From positions 1 to 64,000 of the forward strand of contig JAWKPC010000002.1 in the NCBI GenBank assembly GCA_041390865.1: a DNA stretch of 64,000 nucleotides, written 5' to 3'. A model generated the notes under the pieces. That model saw only the letters and a program-made list of their open reading frames with translations. It searched no databases and was not told the DNA's origin. Below are positions 27,196 to 34,477 of this stretch, piece after piece (positions within the stretch are counted from its first letter, which is position 1; each line of letters starts with the position of its first letter). The position numbers and the translations under genes are program-made. This DNA is from JAUIIK01 sp041390865. Its GTDB lineage: Bacteria; Chloroflexota; Chloroflexia; Thermomicrobiales; CFX8.

Positions 27196-28401
27196 CTACA
27201 GCGTCGACTGGACGGCTTTGACGCCGGCGATGAACTTGTCGATGTCTTCCTCGTTGTTATAGAAACCGAGCGAGACACGAGCGGCATCCGGGTTATTGAT
27301 GTAGCGGTTGACGTAGCGGATGATGACGTTGTGCTCTTCGGACAGCCGGGCACTGAGGTCCGGCGGCTCGATACCCTCAACGTTGAACGCGATCAGGCCG
27401 GACTTCCCCTCACGCGGGGTCACGATCGAGAGACCATCGACCTTACCCATCTCGTCGTAGGCGTAGTCGCTGAGCTTGTCGATCCGGTCAGCGACGACGT
27501 CCATCCCGACCGTCTGGGTAACCCACTCGGTCGCGGCTTTCTGGCCTGCGGTCTGCGTCACGCTCTGACCGGCGGTGTCGAAGCGAGCTGCACCAGGCGT
27601 CGGAGCGTAGCTGCCGCCGTAGTAGTCGAGCGAACCAGGCAGCGCGCCACCGGCGAAGTTCTGGTCGATCTCGCCGATACTGGATGGCTTCACGTAGAGA
27701 GAGCCGGTGCCCTCGGGACCGCACATCCATTTCTGGCCCGGCATCGCGTAAAAGTCGACGCCAAGGTCCTGCATGTCGAGCTGCATCGAGCCGAACGACT
27801 GGGCGGCGTCGACCGTCACCAGCACGTCATAGCTATGCGCCATCTCGGTGATCTCCTTGAGCGGCAGCTTGGCGCCGGTCGTGTAGGAAATGTGCGACAG
27901 GACGATCATCTTCGTCTTCGGCGAGATCTGCTCCTCAAAAGCCTTGACGATGCCCTCCGGATCGCCCCCGCCAAGTCCGAGATCGGCAATGCGGATACGG
28001 GTTCCAAAGCGGCGCTTGGTCAGGAAGCTCGGCATCAGTCCGCCCGGGTGCTCGATGTTCGAGAGAATCAGCTCATCGCCGCGCTCCCAGCGATAACCCA
28101 TGATCGCGATATACATGCCCTCGGTCGTCCGGTGGGTGATCGCGATATCGTCCGGGGTCGCATTGATCGCCTTGGCGACAGCCTCCCGGACATCGTTCCT
28201 GGCGCGGCCGATCGAAGGGAAGTGATCGCTGTCGATGCGGGAGGCGGTCAGCTCCTTCTCATGCTCGGCCTTCATTGCCTCGTAGGCGACGCGCGGCATC
28301 GGCCCGCAGGTGCCGGTGTTCATGTAGGCGACTTCCTTGGTCGCCGGCACCATGTCGCGGATTTCTTCGATTGTCGGTGTCTGGTTAGCGGTTGCCGCCA
28401 T
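27196..28401 (-). CDS. Class V aminotransferase (cysteine desulfurase/isopenicillin N epimerase-like)
   Basis: A 401-residue PLP enzyme. The cofactor Asp lies in VLVTVDAAQSFGSM (about residue 205) and the Schiff-base Lys in FYAMPGQKWMCGPEGTGSLY (about 232). THRTTEGMYIAI and SNIEHPGG fill the substrate site. No conserved catalytic Cys loop of the IscS type is obvious, so the epimerase/lyase-like branch fits better than sulfur transfer. The substrate is unknown. The gene is monocistronic, with a small CCAGGC-AA-GCCTGG hairpin downstream near 27154-27167. Confidence 0.85.
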   Translation of the reverse strand: MAATANQTPTIEEIRDMVPATKEVAYMNTGTCGPMPRVAYEAMKAEHEKELTASRIDSDHFPSIGRARNDVREAVAKAINATPDDIAITHRTTEGMYIAIMGYRWERGDELILSNIEHPGGLMPSFLTKRRFGTRIRIADLGLGGGDPEGIVKAFEEQISPKTKMIVLSHISYTTGAKLPLKEITEMAHSYDVLVTVDAAQSFGSMQLDMQDLGVDFYAMPGQKWMCGPEGTGSLYVKPSSIGEIDQNFAGGALPGSLDYYGGSYAPTPGAARFDTAGQSVTQTAGQKAATEWVTQTVGMDVVADRIDKLSDYAYDEMGKVDGLSIVTPREGKSGLIAFNVEGIEPPDLSARLSEEHNVIIRYVNRYINNPDAARVSLGFYNNEEDIDKFIAGVKAVQSTL

Positions 28402-28496
28402 TCTTCCCCCATCTGGTAACAGCTGAATACGTTTAGTACATCCCTCATGATGCGGCAGACATCATAGCGCACCATCCCGGCATCGGAGACAACCGC

Positions 28497-29090
28497 TCAG
28501 CAACGTCCTCCAGGGTTCAGTCTCAGCCATGCCAGAACCGATTCCGCGTCCCTGTCCGGCGGAAAGACTGGATAGAAGACTTTCTCGACGGCTCCACCGT
28601 TCAGGATCATCGTCAATCGCTTCACGAGCATAGAACTGCCAACGCCCCGGGGAAGCCGGTCAATCTCGAACGTCGGCAATCTCATCGCGCCGGCGAACTC
28701 ACGATCGACGTCGCTGAGAAGCTCGAACGGCAGGTGAAGACGCTCGACCGCCTCCCGTTGGTAGCGAGTCGTCTGGGTGCTCAGCCCATAGACATCCGCA
28801 CCGAGGTCCCGGATCTCCTGGTAGTGATCCCGGAATGCGCACGATTGCGGCGTGCAGCCGCGTGCTCCGGGGATCATGTCCCAATCATCGGGCGTTGGAT
28901 TGTCCGGTGCGCCAGTCATCGGGTAGCAGTAGACGACCGTGCGGCCGTGAAGGCTGCTGAGATCGACCGTATCGCCACTCGTTGCCGGCAGAGGCGCCGA
29001 TGCGACGGGCATCGCTTCAAGATGATCGGCGGCGCCATCATCTTCCGGTTCGGGCAGTCCGGGCGGTAGTGTCGAATAATCCGAAATCAC
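28497..29090 (-). CDS. Peroxiredoxin, PrxQ/AhpC-TSA-like
   Basis: A 197-residue thioredoxin-fold peroxidase. The active-site segment GARGCTPQSCAFRDHYQE (about residues 74-91) has the peroxidatic Cys and a second Cys five residues later, the PrxQ (BCP) arrangement in which the second Cys resolves the sulfenic acid. It reduces peroxides in the cytosol. The N-terminal ~30 residues are an acidic extension. The gene follows an ArsB-type transporter by 53 bases on the same strand and is probably co-transcribed with it. Confidence 0.85.
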   Translation of the reverse strand: MISDYSTLPPGLPEPEDDGAADHLEAMPVASAPLPATSGDTVDLSSLHGRTVVYCYPMTGAPDNPTPDDWDMIPGARGCTPQSCAFRDHYQEIRDLGADVYGLSTQTTRYQREAVERLHLPFELLSDVDREFAGAMRLPTFEIDRLPRGVGSSMLVKRLTMILNGGAVEKVFYPVFPPDRDAESVLAWLRLNPGGRC

Positions 29091-29143
29091 GAGGGTCCTC
29101 CATCATCCAGAGACATCCAGGCAATTCTCGAGCTTCCCGGCTC

Positions 29144-30400
29144 CTACACTATGCGTCCCATCAGGACCAGCGCGAGCATCGCCACGAAGAGTGCCGGCAC
29201 CGTCGTCAAGAGCCCGAGCCGAAGATAGGTCCAGGTGGTGACCACCAAACCGGCCCGCCTTACCTGCGTCATCCAGATCAACGTGGCCAGCGAGCCGACG
29301 ATCGTCAAGTTCGGCCCGATGTCCGTTCCGAACAATCCAGCGAAGATCAGCGCGTCCGGGGCGTTGCCGGCGTCCAGCGGCGGGATCAACACGAGCGCCA
29401 TCGTCCAGTTGTTGATCAGGTTGGAGCCAACCGCCGCGCCGAATCCGATCCCCAGAATACGAACGAGACCGGGCTGATTTTGCAGGCTGAGAACGAGCCT
29501 GCTGACGCTGTCCAGCAGCCCCTGGCGGTCGACGGTGGCGACGATGACAGCCAGACCCGCGACGAACGCGTACAGGCCTGGAGGCTGAACGCGAACGACA
29601 TCCGGAAGCCGGACACGACCGGCGATTAGCCCGGGCAGCAGCGCAATCGCCCCTCCCGCCAGCGTGATCCAGAACGGCGAAATTCCCGCGACAGCCGCAA
29701 TCACATATCCGATTGCCGTCATCAGCAAACAGGCACCAACCAGACGCGCCGGTCCATCGAGGATCCCGGATTCGGCGCGCTCCGCTCCCATCCGGTTTAT
29801 GCGACGAGGGATCCGATCCGACATCACGACGATCAACATGATCGTCGTCACCGCAAGGGCAGCCAGCGTGGGAACGGCGAGATAGACGATGTGCGAGCCG
29901 AACGTCAGATCGAGCCGCTCGGCAAAGAGGACGTTGACCGGGTTCGCCACCGGAACGATGCTCGAAGCCGTATCAGTGACGAACGTGACCGCGAAAGCAT
30001 AGGGAAGCGGGTCAACTCGCATCCGCTGGCAGAGCTGGATGACCACGGGCGTAACCAGCACGACCGTTCCATCGTTGGAGAACATCGCGGTCGTTGCACT
30101 CGCGAGCAGAACGACGGCAACGAGGAGTAGCCTTCCGTCCCCGCCGGAACAATCGACGACTTTATTGCCCAGGATTTCGATCAGGCCGGCGCGTTCGGCG
30201 GCCAACGATAGCCAGAAGAGGCCCGCCAGAAAGATACCGACACCCAAGAGGTCATAGATGGTTCGAGCGGCTTCGGACGGGGGAAGAGCGCCAGCCAATA
30301 CCAGGAGCGAAGCGCCGCCAAGGGTCCAGATTCCCTCGTTGATGCCGAAGGACCGGCTGAGCGTCAGGACGAGACACGCCCCGACAATTCCAAGAACCAC
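29144..30400 (-). CDS. ArsB/NhaD-type ion transporter family permease
   Basis: A 418-residue membrane protein with about 11-12 helices. The two inverted halves each show the family reentrant motif: TAMFSNDGTVVLVTPVVIQL with NPVNVLFAERL, and GSNLINNWTMALVLIPPL with GTDIGPNLTIVGSLATLIWM. This places it in the ion-transporter superfamily branch holding arsenite pump ArsB and NhaD. Arsenite export is possible, but no arsR, arsC or arsenite-type operator is seen. It is first in a two-gene unit with the peroxiredoxin and divergent from the acyl-CoA ligase. Confidence 0.83.
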   Translation of the reverse strand: MVLGIVGACLVLTLSRSFGINEGIWTLGGASLLVLAGALPPSEAARTIYDLLGVGIFLAGLFWLSLAAERAGLIEILGNKVVDCSGGDGRLLLVAVVLLASATTAMFSNDGTVVLVTPVVIQLCQRMRVDPLPYAFAVTFVTDTASSIVPVANPVNVLFAERLDLTFGSHIVYLAVPTLAALAVTTIMLIVVMSDRIPRRINRMGAERAESGILDGPARLVGACLLMTAIGYVIAAVAGISPFWITLAGGAIALLPGLIAGRVRLPDVVRVQPPGLYAFVAGLAVIVATVDRQGLLDSVSRLVLSLQNQPGLVRILGIGFGAAVGSNLINNWTMALVLIPPLDAGNAPDALIFAGLFGTDIGPNLTIVGSLATLIWMTQVRRAGLVVTTWTYLRLGLLTTVPALFVAMLALVLMGRIV

Positions 30401-30592
30401 GAGATCGCTGATCGCTTTGCTCCCCGGTTGGACCGATGCCAGTCAATTATGGACGACCAGGCCCGTATCCCGATGTCCCCGCCGCCTTCACCGAACTCGC
30501 GCTCTTCGAACGCGCGGCGATTGACAAGGCACTCGACCGGGACTAGCTTCTACTCACGAACATTCAGCGCCAACAAACGGGGAGACTCAGGC

Positions 30593-32311
30593 ATGGAACT
30601 CGACCTCTACGATCACCGGCTTTCTTACGTCCATGGCGCAAGCGACGCCCCGTTGATCGGCGCAACGATCGGAGATCTCTTCGACCGGGTTGCGGAACAG
30701 ATGCCGGACAACGAAGCCCTCGTTTCCCGGCACGAAGGCAAGCGGTTCAGCTATCGCGAGTTGCAGCATGCCTGCAACGAGTTTGCCCGTGGACTTATGG
30801 CGCTCGGCATCAAAAAGGGGGATCGGATCGGCATCTGGGCGCCGAACTGGACCGAGTGGGTCATCGCCCAGTTCGCGACACCGAAGATCGGCGCAATCCT
30901 GGTCAACATCAACCCCGCATATCGAGTCCACGAACTCGAATACGCCCTGAACCAGTCCGGATGCTCGACGTTGATTATCGCCCCGCCGTTCAAGACCTCG
31001 CGCTATGGAGACCTGCTCCGCCGCCTCTGCCCCGAGCTGGAGTCCTGCCGGCCTGGCAAACTCCGGTCCGAACGGGCGCCCGACCTGCGAACAGTCATCG
31101 CATTCGGCGATCAGCAGGTGCCGGGCAGTTTCCATTGGGACGACATCCTCGAGATGGCGGGCGGCATCAGCGACAACGACCTCGCACAGCGCCAGTCCGA
31201 GCAGAACTTCGATGATCCGATCAACATCCAGTACACATCCGGCACGACCGGTTTCCCGAAAGGCGCGACGCTCTCCCACCACTCGATCCTGAACAACGGC
31301 TATTTCATTGGCGAGCGGATGGACCTGACCGGCGAGGACCGCATTTGCATCCCCGTCCCCTTCTATCACTGTTTCGGGATGGTGCTCGGCAATCTTGCGG
31401 CGGTTACCCACGGCGCGACGATCGTCATACCGGCCGAGATATTCGACCCCGAGTACACACTTGAGACCGTCCAGGCCGAACGATGCACCGCCCTCTACGG
31501 TGTCCCGACGATGTTCATCGCCGAGCTGAATCATCCCCGCTTCGGCGAATTCGACCTCTCGACGCTCCGGACCGGAATCATGGCCGGTTCGCCCTGCCCG
31601 ATCGAGGTGATGCGGCAAGTCATGAGCAAGATGCACATGGCCGAGGTCACGATCGCCTACGGCATGACCGAAACGTCGCCGGTCTCATTCCAGAGCAAGA
31701 CCGATGATCCGATCGAGAAACGCGTTTCGACCGTCGGCCCGATCCACCCCCACGTCGAATGCAAGATCATCGATCCCGAGACCGGTGCGGTCGTCCCCCG
31801 CGGCGTTACCGGCGAACTGCTGTCACGCGGCTATATCGTCATGCTCGGATACTGGAACAATCCCGAGGCGACGGCGGAAGCGATCGACGCCGGTCGCTGG
31901 ATGCATACCGGCGATCTCGCGGTGATGGATGAGGATGGCTACGTCAACATCGTCGGCCGGGTCAAGGACATGATCATCCGGGGCGGCGAGAACGTCTATC
32001 CGCGGGAGATTGAGGAATTCCTCTACCAGCATCCCGCCATTCAGGACGTCCAGGTGATCGGCGTCCCCGACGAGCGCTACGGCGAGCAGGTCATGGCCTG
32101 CATCATCCTGAAGCCTGACGCGACCTGCACCGATGAGGAATTGCACGCGTTTTGCGAGGAAGAGATCGCCTACTACAAGATCCCGCTCTACTGGAAGTTC
32201 GTCGAAAGCTACCCAATGACGATTACCGGCAAGATTCAGAAGTATCTCATGCGTGAAGAAGCGATCAAGGAGCTCCACCTGGAATCAGCCGCCGCCGTCA
32301 AGACGGCCTGA
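30593..32311 (+). CDS. Medium/long-chain acyl-CoA synthetase (AMP-forming)
   Basis: A 572-residue ANL-superfamily enzyme that activates a carboxylate with ATP and loads CoA. Signature motifs are IQYTSGTTGFPKGATLSH (P-loop, about residue 211), AYGMTETSPVSFQS (about 355), YVNIVGRVKDMIIRGGENVY (hinge, about 450) and TGKIQKYLMRE with the catalytic Lys near 545. The overall form is that of FadD-like fatty acyl-CoA ligases. The open frame extends upstream, but GGGGAGA at 30579-30585 fixes ATG 30593. No beta-oxidation genes are adjacent. Confidence 0.92.
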   Translation: MELDLYDHRLSYVHGASDAPLIGATIGDLFDRVAEQMPDNEALVSRHEGKRFSYRELQHACNEFARGLMALGIKKGDRIGIWAPNWTEWVIAQFATPKIGAILVNINPAYRVHELEYALNQSGCSTLIIAPPFKTSRYGDLLRRLCPELESCRPGKLRSERAPDLRTVIAFGDQQVPGSFHWDDILEMAGGISDNDLAQRQSEQNFDDPINIQYTSGTTGFPKGATLSHHSILNNGYFIGERMDLTGEDRICIPVPFYHCFGMVLGNLAAVTHGATIVIPAEIFDPEYTLETVQAERCTALYGVPTMFIAELNHPRFGEFDLSTLRTGIMAGSPCPIEVMRQVMSKMHMAEVTIAYGMTETSPVSFQSKTDDPIEKRVSTVGPIHPHVECKIIDPETGAVVPRGVTGELLSRGYIVMLGYWNNPEATAEAIDAGRWMHTGDLAVMDEDGYVNIVGRVKDMIIRGGENVYPREIEEFLYQHPAIQDVQVIGVPDERYGEQVMACIILKPDATCTDEELHAFCEEEIAYYKIPLYWKFVESYPMTITGKIQKYLMREEAIKELHLESAAAVKTA

Positions 32312-32320
32312 CGGATCCGG

Positions 32321-32749
32321 TTAGTCTTCTTCGAGGAGCAGTGCTCGAAAACCGGCTTGCACGAAATGCCGGTCGGCGGTGAGCGCCTCGGTGATGCCCC
32401 GCTCCTGCATAACGACGAACGAGATGCAGTCGACGAGAGTCCATGATTTGTCGGTATTTCGCGCGAACAGTGTGTATCCAGCACCCATTATCCACTCATC
32501 AACCTGGATCACGGTGAATGCCGGATCGTGCTGGAGACGTTCAATCATTCGAACGGCCAGCGACCGAAACGGGCGTCTCGCGAGTGCGTTGCCTATTTCC
32601 AGCAAAACCGCATCCGTCAAAACGATACGCCGTCGGTCTGACTGCAGGGTCTGCCCTAACTGCGTAGCGAGGGTGTGATACTCGTCGCCTCGCAACACAA
32701 GCGCGATGGCATACGACGTATCGAGAAAGACCTCACTCCTCGTCGTCAC
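32321..32749 (-). CDS. PIN-domain ribonuclease toxin (VapC-like)
   Basis: A 142-residue PIN-domain protein. The acidic metal-binding residues are in VFLDTSYAIAL (Asp), TDAVLLEIGNAL (Glu), WTLVDCISFVVM (Asp) and EALTADRHF (Asp), a full VapC set. VapC enzymes cleave tRNA or rRNA when released from antitoxin. The start is GTG 32749, which lies inside the upstream antitoxin-like gene (17-base overlap), giving translational coupling in antitoxin-toxin order. It is convergent with the acyl-CoA ligase, nine bases away. Confidence 0.87.
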   Translation of the reverse strand: MTTRSEVFLDTSYAIALVLRGDEYHTLATQLGQTLQSDRRRIVLTDAVLLEIGNALARRPFRSLAVRMIERLQHDPAFTVIQVDEWIMGAGYTLFARNTDKSWTLVDCISFVVMQERGITEALTADRHFVQAGFRALLLEED

Positions 32750-32993
32750 GATGCGATTTCGGCGGATCTGGATACAGGTACTCTTCGTAACGCGTCGACC
32801 AGTCAGTCGGCCCTTCGTCGATCGCAATCTTCCCGGCTACCCTGAAAAACGAGTACTCTTGCCCGCTTTCTTGTTCTTCGGGTTCAGGGCAGAGTTCGAC
32901 GGTCACCTCTACTTCGGTTTCCGGAGCGATATCAAGCGGCTCGCTAAGCCGCAGAGCCTTGCCGTCATAGATCGCTCGCACCTTGATTGTCAT
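32733..32993 (-). CDS. DUF104-type antitoxin partner of the PIN toxin
   Basis: An 86-residue acidic protein beginning MTIKVRAIYDGKALRLSEPL, the pattern of AF2212/PG0164-like (DUF104) small proteins that pair with PIN toxins. A short beta-barrel N-terminus is followed by a charged C-terminal tail (PEPEEQESGQEY ... PPKSHRDDEE) that could wrap the toxin. It is immediately upstream of and overlaps the VapC-like gene. No ribbon-helix-helix or AbrB DNA-binding domain is evident, so autoregulation is uncertain. Confidence 0.75.
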   Translation of the reverse strand: MTIKVRAIYDGKALRLSEPLDIAPETEVEVTVELCPEPEEQESGQEYSFFRVAGKIAIDEGPTDWSTRYEEYLYPDPPKSHRDDEE

Positions 32994-33049
32994 CAGATTG
33001 CCCGTTTCGATTGCGATGCAGAATGATTCCGGTCAATCCTACGCAATCC

Positions 33050-34198
33050 CTACCAGTTGGTGTACGCGCCGTCGCGTCGACGGTAGTGGGGTGGCTCCCA
33101 GAACGTCATGTCCTGAGAAGCCGCAGCCTCTTCATCGAAGTCGACGCCAAGTCCGGGCCGGTCTGGCAGCGGGTAAGCGTCGCCCTCCAGGTCGAGTATC
33201 CGGGGAAAGATCTCCCGGGGGATCTGATCGTGGATCCGGTGCTGGAACTCGAGCTGGGCGACGTTGTTGGTTGCGGCACAGAGATGCACGCTGGCGGCGC
33301 TGGCGATCGGCCCCAGCGGGTTGTGAGGCATCAGATCGATGTAGTGAGCCTCGCACCATCCTGCGATCTTTTTGGCCTCGGTAAGACCACCGACGTTGCA
33401 GACGTCGAGCCGGCAGAACTCGATCAGGCCGCCTTCGATGTACGGCAGCAGCTCCCACTTGTTCGACGCCTCCTCGCCGACGGCGAAGGGCACGTTCGTC
33501 ATGGTCCGCAGCTGGCGATAGGCATCGGGATTCTGAGCACGGATCGGCTCCTCGAGGAACATCATGTGGACATCCTCGCTCCGCCCACAGAAGTGCGCCG
33601 CCTCTGCAACCGACAGGCGGTGATGGAAGTCGATAGACAGCCCGGCCGATGGACCGATCGCATCCCGAACTTTCCTAATCCAGTAGGCAGCCAGCTGGAT
33701 CGATTCCATTGGCTCGTACAGGTCGCCTGGCGTGCCGGGCGGCATCCCCGGCGTGAATCGCAGATAGCGCCAGCCCTGATCGAAAAGCTGCTCGGCCCGC
33801 TCGACGCAATCAGGACCATTCAAGCTGAAGACGGTCGCGAACGTCCGGACGCGATCCCGGCAAGCGCCGCCGAGCAGCTGAAAGACGGGCACGCCGAGCG
33901 CCTTCGCCTTGATATCCCAGAGCGCGATATCGATGGCCGAAATCGCCGCGCCGGAGATCTTGCCGCCCTCGAAGTAGGCCGCGCGGTACATCGTCTGCCA
34001 GATATGCTCGATATTCCGGGCGTCCATCCCGATCAGGAACTCGCGCAGATGGCGGACATAGCCTTGCATCGCCAGTTCCCGAGCCGACATCCCACCCTCA
34101 CCGAGTCCGATAAGACCATCATCGGTCTCGACGACCACGACGAATGCGTTCCGGCCGCCGGTGGGCACGATGTAGCTACGAACATCCGCGATCTTCAT
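33050..34198 (-). CDS. Mandelate racemase/enolase-superfamily sugar-acid dehydratase
   Basis: A 382-residue enolase-superfamily protein. Metal ligands are Asp in GLSIDFHHR (about 191), Glu in MFLEEPIRAQ (about 218) and Glu in FAVGEEASNKWEL (about 245); a general-base His lies in DLMPHNPLGPIA (about 295). This set is like D-galactonate or related aldonate dehydratases, which remove water from sugar acids. Substrate assignment needs genome context that is not present here. The gene stands alone; its neighbours are the VapBC-like pair and the terminator region of the acidic repeat protein. Confidence 0.85.
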   Translation of the reverse strand: MKIADVRSYIVPTGGRNAFVVVVETDDGLIGLGEGGMSARELAMQGYVRHLREFLIGMDARNIEHIWQTMYRAAYFEGGKISGAAISAIDIALWDIKAKALGVPVFQLLGGACRDRVRTFATVFSLNGPDCVERAEQLFDQGWRYLRFTPGMPPGTPGDLYEPMESIQLAAYWIRKVRDAIGPSAGLSIDFHHRLSVAEAAHFCGRSEDVHMMFLEEPIRAQNPDAYRQLRTMTNVPFAVGEEASNKWELLPYIEGGLIEFCRLDVCNVGGLTEAKKIAGWCEAHYIDLMPHNPLGPIASAASVHLCAATNNVAQLEFQHRIHDQIPREIFPRILDLEGDAYPLPDRPGLGVDFDEEAAASQDMTFWEPPHYRRRDGAYTNW

Positions 34199-34410
34199 CT
34201 GAGCCTCTTCCTCTCAGGTATTGGCTCAGACTACCACCACGGAGGCGGGAGATCTGCTGGAATTCGCTGTAGGGCGTCAGCGAAATACTCCTATTCAGCG
34301 GATCGTGGGGCCAGCCCTCCTCTTCTCATAGAGGGCGCGATGAAGCCAGTGCTGAATCGAAACCCGACGTGAGTCCATGCCACACGACCACTATCCGGAT
34401 TGAACAAGGA

Positions 34411-34457
34411 AGACCGGGATCGGACGATAGACGTCTATCGAGCCGATCCCGGCCGGT
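34411..34457 (-). terminator. Large hairpin, terminator of the acidic repeat gene
   Basis: GGGATCGG (34416-34423) pairs with CCGATCCC (34443-34450), enclosing the perfect palindrome GATAGACGTCTATC (34426-34439). On the minus strand the stem is followed by TCTTCCTTGTTC, so it can terminate the gene ending at 34478. The rest of 34199-34477 shows no gene. Confidence 0.65.
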
Positions 34458-34477
34458 CTGGTTGTCGTTTCAACGGA

